A stretch of DNA of 64,000 bases from Eudromia elegans (Eukaryota; Chordata; Aves; Tinamiformes; Tinamidae), in the NCBI GenBank assembly GCA_003342815.1, contig PTEX01000031.1, positions 680,446-744,445 of the forward strand, written 5' to 3'. Below the pieces are notes generated by a model, which saw only the letters and a list, made by a program, of their open reading frames with translations, searched no databases and was not told the origin of the DNA. The position numbers were made by a program, and so were the translations under genes. Positions 36,901 through 49,260 of the stretch are shown here, one piece after another; position 1 is the stretch's first letter; each line of letters starts with the position of its first letter.

Positions 36901-39900
36901 AGACATCCAAAAGATTTCCAGGAAATCTTCCTCGTCTCCGTGCAGGTCACTGCAGGCCAGCAGCTGAAACACGGAGCACACGGAAAGTGGCCGTGGAGGC
37001 AGCACTCCCTGCACCACGCAGGCAGGGCCCGGCCCGAAGGCAGGAGCGAGTGCAGGGAGACCCGGGGGCCCCACTCCCTGGCTGGGGCCTCGGGGCGCTC
37101 CGTGCTCGTCCCTCGCAGCTCCTCTGCCTCCCGGCACCAGCCGTGGCACCAGCCGCAGCCCAGTGCGGCACCGCCAGCCGCCAGGCTCACCTCCACCACG
37201 AAGGCCAGGGCAGGCAGTGCCGCGCCACACGCCTCGCTCCGCAGCAGTGCCACAAGCCGGGACAGCAGGAACAGCCGCAGCGTTCTTGGGCTCTGCCTCA
37301 GCTCTCTGGCACAGGGAGGAAGGCATAGGCAGGTCTGAGCAGCCCGGCCTGTGCAAACCTCTTCTGCCATGGCATTCCCATGCCCTCTCCGCAGACCCCC
37401 ACGGGACACCACACGCACGCCAAGGCCACCTTTGTGCACTGCTCGGCAGCAGGCGCTCATGGCGGCACCGTCTTTCCCCACCGCACCTCGCCAGGAGAGC
37501 GTCACAGCCCACCGTCATTTGGCGCCTTTCCCTGGGGGACACGGGACAAACACCCTTCCCAAGCACCCTCAAGCACAAACTGCCACCGGGACCCCTCTTG
37601 GCATTGTGAGCTCGGGCTCTTCAGGGGGGACTCTGGCCTTTGGGAGGGGTCTGCCGTGGCCGTCACCCTCTCGTGGGCCTCCTAACACCTCTCTCTGCCC
37701 AGCAGCTTGCAGAGCCCCGCCGCGATGCAGCAGGAGCCCCCTTGGCCCCTCTCCTCGGGCAGGCCTCCATCACAAGGCTGGAGGCTGCAGCCCCTTTCTG
37801 CAGAGCGGGGCACCCCTGCGTGCTCTGGGCGACACTCCGTCTGCAGGGGGAAGTGCTGGTGCACAGAGGGGACAAGGGGGTTCTCACCTGGCCAGCAAAC
37901 CCACTCCCCGGTGCTGCATCTCGGCGCTCTCGAGCATGGCCCAGCCGCCCTTGCGTGCCACGGCCAGCACCAGGCTCTCATAGCCCATGTGGCAGAGCAG
38001 AGCCTTCATGGTGTGCACCGCCAACCTGCGTGCAGAGCAAAGAGCAGCTCACACACGCGCCCCCAGCCCTGCCTCCAGCTCCGTGCCGGGGATGGCGGGG
38101 ACGCGACAGGCACCTCACGGGGCTGCCGCACGTGGACACTTCTCCTGGCCTTTGCGTCCAGATGTGAGACATTCCCTGCACCAGCCCTGCCGCGAAGGAA
38201 GTCTGGAACAGGAGCGCCAGGAGGAGCTGGGGGAAGAGCAGCTCGAGCACCTGCAGGCAGGGGGGCTGGCGCAGGACCTCCTGGAGCGCTCTGCTCGCCT
38301 GCGGAAAAAGCCCCAAGAGCTCTCGCTGCCCGCACGTCCCTCCTGCGCTGCGCGAGCTCCGCGGTGACGCTCACGCGCTGCCCCGCGCCTCGGCAGGGCA
38401 CATCGTGCAGGAAGAGAGCAAAGGGGCTTCCTCCACACACTCACAGCTAGGGAAGAGACGACTACGGTGCTCCCATCGGAGGTGAGCGTCTCGTGCAGCG
38501 GCCAGTCCTGCAGCACGCCCAGCAGCTCCCGCAGCACCCGCTCCGCACCTCCAGGCGTGGACACCAGCACCTTCCACATGGCTGCGGCAGCGCTGCAGGC
38601 CCAGGGCCCGCGCTCAGCGGGTGCTGCAGCTGCACCGCCGCGGCCTGCGCTGGCCGCCAGCCCGGCTTCTGCCCATCGCCCCCAGACAGCAGCACCCAAG
38701 CGGCCCAGCCCCTCCGCGCAGCACAGCTCGAGCTCGGGTCCCTTGCAGGGCAGGGAGGCAGCAAGGAAGCTCCCACGGGATAGGCTCGCAAGGCCGCGGG
38801 CCCCCAACACCAAAGGCAGGCGGGCACTAACCTGTCGCACGATGGGGAGCAGCTCAAGAGGCTCACGACCACCTCCTCGGGGCACACNCAGCTCAGCTTG
38901 AGCAGAGCCCTGTCCAGGCTCAGGCGCGCACACGCATCTGTTATGGATGCGAGGCTTCCCCAAACGTCCTTCACCACCTTGGACACCTGCAGGGCACAGG
39001 GCTCCGAGTGGGACTGCTGCCAGACCGCAGCCGTTCGCCCCGCTCCCGCTCACAAGGGCTGCCCTCGCCACCGCTCGCTGCCGGCCTCGCAGGAGTCAGG
39101 GGCCTGGCACTCCTGCACTCAGGGCATAAACAGGCCCCCAAGGGACTCGGGCTCCGGCCATGCCACCCACAGCCCGCTTACGTTCTCCAGAAGGGACGCG
39201 TCGTCCGTTACAAACGCATCCAACATGCGAGCAGCCACCTGTGTGTCGTAACTGCTGCTCGCTCTCATGCCCCGGATGGCCGCGATGATCACCTCTGCCC
39301 TCTCGTCAGGCTGCAGGAACTTGCTAAAAACCTAGGGTAGAAAGGAAGGCAGCCGAGAGTGCTACGTGAGAGCCAGGCTCCCGAGCTCCTGGGGAGTGAC
39401 GTGGGGCAGCGCTGGCTCAGCGGGGGCCATGGAGCCGGGAGCAGGGGCCCTGCTGCACTGGGTGATGCCGCCGCAACGGGGCTGGGTGCTTGGGGTCAGG
39501 CTCCCCACACATGGCTCCTACAGGGAAGCAGAGCTCGCTGCGTGCAGGAAGGAGCCTGAGGCTATGCCTGGCCCAGGGACAGTGCGAGGCCTCTCCCCAG
39601 TCACCGCAAGTTGCCAGCAGCCCACACGGCAGCCACCCCTCTCCTGAGCCAAGCCACACTGTGACCCCACGGCTGGCAGTGCAGCCAGGGAGCCGCTGCT
39701 TACCCTGCTCATCTCCCTCGCGTCCCTGCACCTTGAAAGCCACAAGGCGTCTGCACCTTCCCCATCCTTTCCCAAGTCCTCTGCGAGCTGCACATGCTCC
39801 AGGCTCTCCTGCGACACCTCTCCGTCTGCACCAGGGGGGAAGGAGGGGGAACAAAAAAATAAATAAACAAACCACACGAGGCTCAGCAGGAAGGCTGCAG

Positions 39901-42900
39901 AGCTGGAGATGCTGCTGAAGGCTCAGGGAGAAACCTCCCCTTGCACACCAAGGGCCGTGCCAGGGAAGGACAGGCAGCGGGACACCCACGGAGGCTGTGG
40001 GCCTCCTGCAATGCCCGCGCAGGGGAAGCTGCTTTCTAGAACACAGGAAGGCCGAGTGCCTTCCCTCTGCCTTTCTGCTCGCAGCCAGGACAGGAGGCTG
40101 CAGAGCAGCAGCTGCGGCTGCTGAAGCCCTCCAGGCCACTGCTCAGTAGGACAGGGCTGAGGGCTGCCCTCTGGAGCCCGTGTCTAAAAGGAGCCAGCCC
40201 AATGCAGCTTCTTACCCTCTTCCTCACGTAGGTATTCGTAGAGGTGCCAAAGAGCATCTGCTGCATCATGGCTGCTCCTCTCCTCCTCGAGGGTGCAGCA
40301 CAGGGCCAGGTGCCCCACCAGCTGCCCCAGGACCGGCACATGCTCCTGGCTGACGCACAAAGAGCACTCCCTGTCCCCTTGATAGCGCTCGGAGGCCTGT
40401 GGAAGGGAGGCAGTGCTCACACCTGGCCTGCGGGGATACTCGGGACCAAAGCCCTGAGCCCCATGCAGGCGGGGATCCCGCAGCAGCCAGAGCTTTGGAG
40501 GCTTCCGCGGAGGGAGCCTGGAGCTGCAGGACACGGCCACGTGCTGACGGGTCCAGGCGGGGGCTGCAGCTTGGCGGCCCCACAAGCTCCTCACCAGCAG
40601 CGAGGAAGAGGTGATGAGGAGATCGCTCAGCCTCGCGACACGGCCCACGGCCCTCTCCCGCACGGCTGCCTGCTGGCTCTCAGTGAAGGGCAGCAGCACC
40701 TGGCANGAGAGAAGCTGCTGCTCTGCTCTGCGGCCTCACGCGCTGCTCGGCGCCTGGCCAGGCTCACGCCTCGGAGCGCCGGCACCGCCTGCAAAGGGCT
40801 CCTGGCCTCGCCATGCCCTTGTGGCCATGTGCCTGTCCCCCCACGCAGCCCTGCTGTGGCCACCCTGAGAGCAGGAGCGCGCTGGGGCTGCCAGCCCTGC
40901 TGCAACCGCCGCAGGAGCGTGGAGGGGACGAAGGGATGCTGACTGCGGCCATGAGATGCAGTCTGTCACCGCAGACTGTGGGGACCCCCTATTGCCAGGA
41001 GGGAGCCTCTCCCCTCGCATCATTGGGCTCCCTGCTGCTGCTGCCGGACAAGGGGCCTCCCGCCCGAGGGGCTGCTCCTGCCGCCTCCGCTCCCGGCAAA
41101 CACCACACCTGCAGGACCATCTGCACGTCCACGAGGCTGCAGACAGGGCCGCCGAGCGCCAGCACCCGCAGCAGGCTGTCCAGGGCGTCCAGGGTCTGCA
41201 AGGGACACAGGGGCTTGAGGTGCTTCCTGCCCATTGCCCCTCACCTGCCACAGGGCGCTTTGAGCTCCTCCTGCCCCAAGGCACACCTATGGTCCTGCCG
41301 CGAGCAGGGGGAGGCCCCAGGCAGGGCAGCTGCTGCTGCCACCGCCCAGGGCCCAGCGCGTAGGCCCTGCCTGTCACCTCGCCCTGGCCGAGGGCACCAA
41401 GGGGTGCGGGAGGGAAAGCCCAGCTGGGGGCCTGCCCTGCCTCGGCCCTCACTCCCGTCTCTCGGCACAGCGATGCTGGGGAGCAGCCCCGGCCTCCCCC
41501 ACGCAGCCAGCACCCACCTCACGATAGACGACGGCGTCGCGGCTCCGCGGCTGCTCCACGGGAGGCAGGGAGCAGACCGTGCAGACGCAGGCCTGCAGCA
41601 GGTGCTCCCGCCTGCTCTCCAGGAGCAGCCCGGCGTGGCTGCAAGCACAGACAAGGGCTCTGAGTCGCGGGGCCGGCAGCAGCACCCCAAGGCTTTGGCC
41701 AGGCGGATGCAGAGCTGGACAGGGAGCCCCCTCCTCCCCCAACTGCCTGCCCAGGGACAGGGGACAGGCCTGGCAGGGGCCCAGCGCCCTCCCCACCTCC
41801 GGCCTCTCCCGTGGGGACACGCGGGAGCCCCAGGACCCTCTCTGCCCCCCGCTCCACCCCTCTCGGGCCCAGCAGATGCCCACGGGAGACACCCCAGCAG
41901 TGAGGAAGCCTCCCCACGGGGCACGGGGCCCTCGCGCGCGTCTGCTGGAGAGGCCCTGGCCAGGCCGGGCACTGGGGCAGCTACCTCATGGCGCTGACGG
42001 CGAGCAGGACCTGCCGCCGCACCGCACTGCCCAGCTGCGCGCGGGGCTCCTCCTGCAGCAGCGCCTGCAGAGCAGAGCCGGGAGAGGCCGTAGGGAGCAG
42101 CCGCGGCCCGCGAGACACCGGCGCCCGCCAGCCAGGGCCCCCCACCGCCCCGTGCTCACACCAGCCCTCCTAGCCCCGAGGCTGGGCCACTGCCCCCCGA
42201 GCAGGCCTCCGCGGTGCCCTCTGCCCTCACCTCCAGCACATCTGCCACTTCGCCCGCGTACATCCACAGCTCCTCCCGTAAGAAGGGATCCAGGACGGAC
42301 GCCGGGCAGAGGGTGCAGAGGGAGGCCAGAAACTGCAGCTTCGTGGCCTCGTCCTGCTGCTGCGAGCAGAGGCACAAACAGAGCGTGAGAGGGGCAGGGC
42401 CGGCGGCACCAGGGCAGCGCAGGGGCTGCAGCCACAGCTGGGCACCTGAGACGGAGCCGTCCCCACATTGGGCTGCCCCGCGGGGGCTTCACGGCTCGGC
42501 ACGGCCCCACGTGCCCAGCGGGAGATGCCGGCGCGGCTGCGAGCACGTTGATGGCGACACTCACCTGCCCTCCATCGCTCAGCACGGCGCGCACGTGCTC
42601 CAGGGCTTCTGCCTCCGCTCGGGGCAGATCCAGGACACGAGCTGGCGCACAAGGAGCAGGCAGAGCTGCAGGGCTGGCGCAGAGAGGGCACGAGGCCGCC
42701 CAGCCCTCTGCCCCAGCGCCCGCTGCTGCCCCTGCCCAGCCCAGCGCTGCTCCTCACTCACCCGAGTACACCTTCTGGGGCACCGACCACACGTGGGGCT
42801 CCAGGTTGCAGCTGGTCTGTGCAACCACGCCACCCTCACGCTCCTCCTCCTCCTCCCAAGCCACAAAGGGGCGGCTGGGGGGTTGCTCCGCCATCCTGGC

Positions 42901-43047
42901 CGCGTGGCCAAACCGTACGGAGCTGCCCGGGGACCACAGGAAAGGTTCTGGGTGCTCTCGCGCTGCCTCTTCAGCAGCACCTTCGCTCCCGTCCGCTCCT
43001 GTCGCCGTCCTCCCGGGCACTGCGGGCCGAGCCCGCCCGGCCGGCAT
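33915..43047 (-). CDS. Maestro heat-like repeat (MROH) family protein, complete 22-exon gene
   Basis: HEAT-repeat protein of the MROH family, function unknown; avian genomes carry many copies. Exons in order: 43047-42762, 42641-42565, 42353-42231, 42064-41985, 41638-41518, 41195-41109, 40699-40595, 40396-40216, 39825-39704, 39331-39182, 38986-38832, 38592-38445, 38298-38114, 38025-37888, 37305-37191, 36963-36826, 36579-36403, 36181-36026, 35384-35283, 34892-34784, 34471-34412, 34114-33915. All have AG/GT sites and matching phase, and total 3015 nt (1004 residues plus stop). Family signatures are AMWKVLVSTPGGAE, SPVRLAVHTMKALLCHMGYE, FLFPLLVMDVQDED, RDLIMSQEPWRISECL and the terminal SVYSLATQTILILRAP. 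Ambiguous bases leave two codons open (about 38,888 and 36,152), and at each one base choice would give a stop. Introns are short and GC-rich. Which MROH member it is cannot be settled by eye (7-like or 2B-like). Confidence 0.9.
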
Positions 43048-43550
43048 GTCACAGCAGCGCGGTCACAGAGGGCCCCGCTGTCACACGAGGGCCGCCTGTG
43101 ACCCACCGCACGGTGGAGGGGCACGGTGACCTTCAGGGGACACCGGCCCCGCTCGGCCCGTCCTGCGACACTTCTCTTTGCCCTCAGGGTGCCCCTAGGG
43201 CCCCCGTGAGACCCCCCAGACACTGCTCCCTGTCCTCCTCCACCTCCACGAGCCCCCACAGCACCCAGTGCTGGCCGCACAGGGAGCTGGCACGGGCCAT
43301 GCCCGCCTCCTGTGTGCACATCCGCAGGGAAAGCGCGTGCCAGGGCTGTCCCCGCGGGGCTGACACGTTCTAGGCACATCCCCACGCACTAGGGTCTGGC
43401 CGTCTCACGAAGTCACCAGGAGTCCCAGGCACCAAGGGGACCGCCCTGCTCAGGCTTTTATGGCTGCCCTTGTGAGGCAGAGCCCTTGAGCCAGGCACTG
43501 CCCGCGCAAGGCAACTCGCCCCCAACCTCCCACCTGCACAAGTGGAGCAA

Positions 43551-43790
43551 TCGGGGAATCCTTATGGATGGAAAAGACCCTCAGGATCATTGTGTCCCAC
43601 CGAAAGCCCTTCAACACCACGGCTGCTAAAACAGGTCCCTAAGCACCTCATCCATACGTGTCTTGAGCACTGCCAGGGACGGTGACTCCACCACTTCCTC
43701 GGGCAGCCTCTTCCAACGCTTGACTACTCCCGTGTTGAAATTTTTCCTCATGTCTAACCTGACCCTTCCCTGCTGCTCTGGTCTTCCAGC
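43551..43790 (-). mobile_element. CR1 LINE 3' fragment
   Basis: Read on the minus strand this is the standard avian CR1 tail. It has frame-fitting remnants of the segment with GAGGAAAAATTT, the run with GACTCCACCACTTCC in reverse complement, and a GTGGGACACAATGATCC-type 3' part. It lies just upstream of the MROH start, between the gene and the right-hand minisatellite. It is an old, truncated copy. Confidence 0.75.
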
Positions 43791-43849
43791 CACTCACTGT
43801 GCCCCAAGCCTGAAGCGCTGCATTGGGGCGTCTGCGACACCAGCACAGG

Positions 43850-44275
43850 GTCAGTGCACAGGGAGGCCCCAGGAGGACACTGGAAAGCCCCTTGGCCACG
43901 AGAGCATTAAAGCCCCTAGAGAGTACACGAAACATCTGAAGGCACCCCCAGCCTTGTGCGCATGGAGGCCCAGGGAGGACGCACAGAGGCCCGTAGGGCC
44001 CATCCGGCCATGGGTGCACGGAGGATCTGGGAGGCCGCATGAAAGCCCATAGGGTCCCCCTGGCCCAGTGCACGTGGAGGCCCAGGGAGGCCACACTGAA
44101 GTCCATAGGGCCACCCAGGCCATGGGCACATGCAGTCCCTCGGAGGCAGCATGAAAGGCCCTTGCAGCCATGGGTGCACAGAGGCTCCAGGAAGCCGCAC
44201 AAAAGCCCATAGGGCTCCCCTAGCCCTGGGCACGGAGTCCCTGGGAGGCCACACGAAAGCCCATAGGGCTCCGGC
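43850..44275. repeat. GC-rich minisatellite, subtype B (right copy)
   Basis: About seven degenerate units of roughly 57 bp with GGCCACACGAAAGCCCATAG, GGCCATGGGTGCA and GGAGGCCCAGGG. Same family and same orientation as 31,800-32,765, so the MROH gene lies between direct copies. It borders the CR1 remnant on the left and changes abruptly to subtype A at about 44,280. Confidence 0.82.
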
Positions 44276-44280
44276 CACTT

Positions 44281-44430
44281 GTGCCCCCCAGGGCCCTCTG
44301 TGCAGCCATGACCGGGTTCCCCATGCGGCCTCTCATGTGGCCCCCAGGGCCCTCCGTGCGCCTGTGGCCTGGCTGTCCCTGCGGCCTCTTGTGCAGCCCC
44401 CAGGGCCCTCCATGCGCCCGTGGCTGGGCT
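44281..44430. repeat. GC-rich minisatellite, subtype A (right copy, inverted)
   Basis: Three units of about 55-60 bp. Their reverse complement (GGGCGCATGGAGGGCCCTGG, then GCACAAGAGGCCGCAGGG) matches the array at 29,937-30,210. Subtype A therefore stands at both outer edges of the GC-rich block in opposite orientation. Confidence 0.75.
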
Positions 44431-47400
44431 TCCTCCATCAACTCAGCCATCCTGTCACCAGCCGAACACCACAAGTTCAGGTTAAGCATCAGGTCTGAGA
44501 CTCCCTGCACCAGTCCTGACCTTGAACTCTTCAAGGCCTGAATCTCTCTTGAACAAACCTGGACAAGTTGATGCTGTACAGGGCTCACTCTAGAGCCTCA
44601 TCTAGTTCTATGTGTGGTGCTTGTTGGGCTTGAAGAGACCCCCAAACATGACCCTGGTGAAGGTAGCAGCAACGCCCAGGGCGGTATTCATGAGTTCCTG
44701 AATGGAAACATGCTAAACTTAGCAAGGAGAGCAGCACCAGTGCCAGCCGGCTTGCTCTGCTGTCCTGGTCAAGCCGCCGCTGGCGCTGCTTGGTCTGGAG
44801 CACTCGCGAGTCGGTGGCGGGGACTCCTGCTGTTTTGTCGTATGGAGGAGCAGACTGCAGGCGGCCCAGGAGGACGAGGCTGGCCTAGTGTTGGCACAAT
44901 GGTCTTGCTCTCCACCCTGCTTGCCCAGCTGTCTCTTGTGACCAGGAAGGGGCCACAAGGCCAGCCAGAAAAACTGCTGGCTGGGAGAAGGGGGAAGAGT
45001 ATCCCAATAACGTCAGGAAAGGATTGAGCCTCTGAAGGGAGAAGCGTGTCTCAGCTGAGGAGTAGGGCAGACAGTGCTGCTCCTTATGTGTGTTTGCACA
45101 ACAGGAACAAGCACTCAGTTAGCAAGATAGGGGCCGAGCGCTTTACAACCTTGCTTGACTAAAGCCTGTTTTAGTGCTCTGGGTGTCCGGTCCCACCAAG
45201 CAGCCCCTCACACGAGTGGAAAACCAAGAGTCAGAGCAGCCCAGGCTGCTGGAGGGAAAGCATCAACACAGTCACATCCTGGCCCTCCAGCTGCTTAATC
45301 AGAGGTAGCACAAGCCAGAGTGGTGCTTGGAAGCAGAACCTGTCAAGGTAGGGCTGAAAACACCCCATGTGCTGCTTGAAAAGCAGCAAAGCCTTTACCT
45401 TTCCTCTCTAGCAGAAGCAGTCGTGTCACATCTGCTCATAGCAGAGTTTCTCCCAGTGAAAGCAGGCGTTGGTGTCATGTTTACTGCATGACAGCACGTG
45501 GAAAGCCTAGGGGTGAGGACATAACTAAGAAAAACGTGCAAATAGCTCTGACTGCAGCACTCCAGCAAGATAAGGGGCAGCTACGAGGCCTCCAGTGTCA
45601 CTCTGCGCTCCCCTTTACTCCTGCGAGACATCACCCGTAACTACCGCTCTGGGTGGGATGAAGGGCTCCCGCTGCCTGATGTGACCAAACACAGATGCTC
45701 CCTTGCAGAGCTCAAGTCATGAAGATAAAAAGCATCCATAAAGGTTCAAAAGCTGGGGCCAGCAGCACTTCATTTCTTGTGAGCACTCGGCTACCTTTTC
45801 CAGGTACTGAGTGCTCTCGTTACTCATTTTAATAGTGCTTCTCTCCTAAAGGAGCTTTAAAATTGGGGCTTAGAGTACTTAAGACTAGGATCACTTTTAT
45901 AAAATCAAGCATAACACATACCGTTCCCCTACTTCTGTGTTTTTAGAGAGAAAAAAAAAATACTAAGTTGACTAAATTCTAAGACTTTGGGCTTATAATG
46001 AAAAGGTATTTTAATAGAGGGAGACACCAGCTCCTCTTGCTTTAGGACCAGGCCAAGGGTAACCTCTAGCGGCTGCAGGCTTTCTTTACAGCAACCTAGC
46101 CTTGTCTGGTGGTACAGTTAGCACAGCTGCCATAAAATGAGTCCGAGTCGCTTCTACAAACTCAGCACACCCTCTTTTCCACGTGGCATCCTGCCAGAGC
46201 ACAGCTTTGCTCTCAGAAACATTTAAAGCAGCACAGAAGGGCCTGTGGTGGGTATGAAGGTACTTAAACGGAGCTTTTAGTAGAATTTTCCTGGAAATTC
46301 TATGCTGAGTCTTTTCTTCTGCACTGATTATTGCCTGTGGGGTTTCCAAGGATATTTTGTCTGTGGAATATCTTGATATCTTCTAACTGTACCAGCAAGA
46401 ACTACAGAAACTTAAAGGAACTTAACTAAGAAACACAGCTATTGATCAGATGATGTCAAGCCTGATATTTACTAGCAGATTGGACCAGGACAAGAGACAT
46501 TCTCTGGCCCTTCCACGAGCGAGGCAGCTTAGAACCTCCTTTCTGAATCCACTGACCTAAATCTTGCAGTTGTTTTGGCACCTGATCGTGGTGGAAGCCT
46601 TGCGAGATCTGACCAAGTCTCCAGAAGCTGCTTAATCACTGCTCCAGGCTTCCTTCTGCAGAAAGTTTCCCAGAAGACAGAACGTGTTCAGGAGGATTTA
46701 TTTCACACGTTACCTACATCCCTTGCTATGAGGTCTGCATAACGGCAATACTCTGTGCTTTACAGAAGGATGAAGTCAGGAGCCTTCACAGTCAAACCTC
46801 TTTTAATATAATCCAAGATATAGAGCGACAAAAATAGCATCAGTGTAGGGCAGCAATACCAACCAAACAGTAGAAAATTCAGCACCACGCCACTACTCAT
46901 CTGAAGAGCATCATCACTCCAAATAATTTGCACATTCATATCGACTATGAATAGTTTAGCACAAAACTCATCACAAAGACAGGGCTGGCAAAAAGACACC
47001 TCGCACGTCCGCAGCTGAGGCCGGAGCCTCCTATCTGCTCGTCGGACTGAAGCCAAGGCTTGGTGGCAGCCACTGAGTTCTTCCAGTGCCAGATCTGTCC
47101 TTGATCCCACATGCCACGACACTGGCCTTGCCCAGGCCACTGCATAGTCCGCAGGCAGCGTAAACTCATATCCCATCGAAAACAGGGATGCATTTGATGG
47201 ACAGGGCACACAACTTCAATGCACACATGCAGAACAACAGGAGACTGATATGCAGCCATGGCCAAACAGACTTCCATTGGCGTTAAGTTTAACTCTCACC
47301 CCCAATATGCCTTCTCTTTTCTAGACACAGAGAAAACAAAGGTTTCCCCTCCCTCTCTACAAAACTTATTTCATCAGAAAAGATGATGCTTGAAGGTGTA

Positions 47401-49017
47401 TGTCTTGCAGGAATGACAGTTTTTAGGTCTAGTGATAAAACCTGGTCACATTAGCTGAGAGTTGGAAACAGTTCTTGTGGCCTGGAAATAACTTCATTGC
47501 CATCTAAAATAAATTCTGATTCCTGACACCAGGAGATTCAGTCCTTTTCTGCCTTCCTTGATTGTCCAAGAGAATATCACACAGCAAATACAATAGCTCC
47601 CTAGGAAAGCAAATATGCTTTTCAGCAACACAGGTGATGCTCAGTGTTTAGCTCTTTGGCTTTACACTATTTCAACACACAGTCGTTACTACCTGCACAG
47701 TCATTTGCAGCACTGCAAAGGGGAGGGAGGGCCCATCCAGGCTTGTTCAGACTTTTAATGTGATCATAGTACTTCACAGGCGGGGTATTTCCTATAATTT
47801 CAGCTTTCTGATAAAACACACATTGTACCTGTCTTAACAACCATTCTGGTATCTCAATTAGAAGAGTTCTGCCTGTAGCACACAAACCATTGGCTTGATA
47901 TGTGAACTTTGATATATAACTGGTTAACAACTTCAACTACACAGAGAGATAATGCCTCTTTTGCTACTGGAAAGGAAATCAAGTCACTATGCTGCTCTTC
48001 TACGCTGTCTTAACACCACAAAGAGAATTATTCATGAAGATTTGCACATGAAAAGGAACACCCATTTATACTGAGCACAGGAACTCATGAGGATGACACA
48101 GCTGTAATTCCTCTTGCTAAATTACTGCAGTTTCTTGGGTATTTAGACTACTAAGACTAAGAACATACAAACTACACCAGTCTCTAGAAGGACAGTGCTA
48201 CAGTGAACTAAAACTACTGCTACAACATACATCTCTTAATACTGATATAAATTGAATTGTCAATAGAAGGGGGATCACCTCTCTCTCCATCTACCTGTTT
48301 GAAATAGTGTCCAGCCCTGCAGTGATTTAAAAAACTCATATAGGTCATAGCTCAAATTGTTCCAGGGAGAAATATTTGGTCTGGGTACCCTCCTTTGCAA
48401 TCCTAAATGCCCAGAGAGAGACCAACTATTAAGACACTACCAACCACCAAGTGCTGCCACTGAATGTGACATGTTCCTTCAAGAATCAAAAAGAGAGATT
48501 TACCTCCTGTGCAAAAGGACTATACTTGGCCACTGAGATAAACCAGCTAAGAGGGCTTCCTTGGGGTTCTTCACCACAAGAGTGGGCAGAAGCTGCATTC
48601 ATCTGACAAAAGGATCTGGGCAAAGCTCATGAGCATCTTTTCCAAGAGGCCCCAGAAACACCGATGTCTAAATCTCACTGATCTCCTTGAATTCTCAGAC
48701 TAATACCTCATGATGAATTTGTTACCAACGCCGGCTGATTTCTATCCAATTTTCTATCTAGTAGGAACAGAAAGGAACACTATTTTTTCAGATATGGCTT
48801 AAGAAACGGTGCAAGTATTCAAGTTTTCCTGATGTAATTGCATACAGTAGGGAGGGGACAGAGAAGCCACAACACCCCTGGCAGCTTCTGCCACCTGCAG
48901 AAAGATTTTGCAGATAAAAACAATTAATCTATACGAATGTAATACTGAAGTCCCACAAAGCCTGCCAACATCCAGCTCTAGGAAACCTTAAAAAAACCTG
49001 GAAGTTAATGGTGGCTT

Positions 49018-49023
49018 TTTATT
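49018..49023 (-). terminator. Candidate polyadenylation signal (AATAAA) for TBC1D24
   Basis: AATAAA on the minus strand about 2.2 kb past the TBC1D24 stop codon. It follows the poly-A tract of the nearby inverted repeat. Other AATAAA words occur further downstream, so site choice is uncertain. Confidence 0.3.
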
Positions 49024-49029
49024 TCTTCC

Positions 49030-49119
49030 CTCTCTCCTCTTTTTTTTTTTTTTTTTTTGATAAGGTAACTTATAAACAAGCTCCAGAGAGGAGATATGAA
49101 AAAAAAAAAAAAAAAAAAC
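49030..49119. repeat. Imperfect inverted repeat with long poly-T/poly-A arms
   Basis: CTCTCTCCTC plus about 18 T residues is followed, some 40 bp on, by GAGAGGAGATATG plus about 19 A residues. The arms could pair over roughly 30 bp. It may lie within the TBC1D24 3' UTR. Confidence 0.7.
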
Positions 49120-49246
49120 ACTTTACATAAGAGATCCCTCTGCATGTAAGAGATAAATGGAATACATTTTGTGTGATTCTGTCTAAAGGAGCTCATGGGA
49201 GGATGCTAGCACATATCAGTTGTGACACAGCTAGTTTTGGAAACAG

Positions 49247-49260
49247 CAGTAGATGGCAGC
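49247..49260 (+). promoter_or_regulatory. Candidate CTCF site
   Basis: CAGTAGATGGCAGC fits the CTCF core pattern. It lies between the MROH block and TBC1D24, where an insulator would separate the two. Motif match only. Confidence 0.35.

Noticed and set aside
36256..37578. 440-codon minus-strand frame as a single gene
   Set aside because: It reads through MROH exons and their introns; only the segments between splice sites match the family.
40813..41997. 394-codon plus-strand open frame
   Set aside because: It is antisense to several MROH exons that join perfectly in phase. GC-rich DNA with few stops explains it.
44608..44697. Possible 29-residue terminal exon on the minus strand after a TTTCCATTCAG acceptor
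   Set aside because: The frame ends cleanly, but I could not find an upstream exon or recognise the protein. It is more likely chance.
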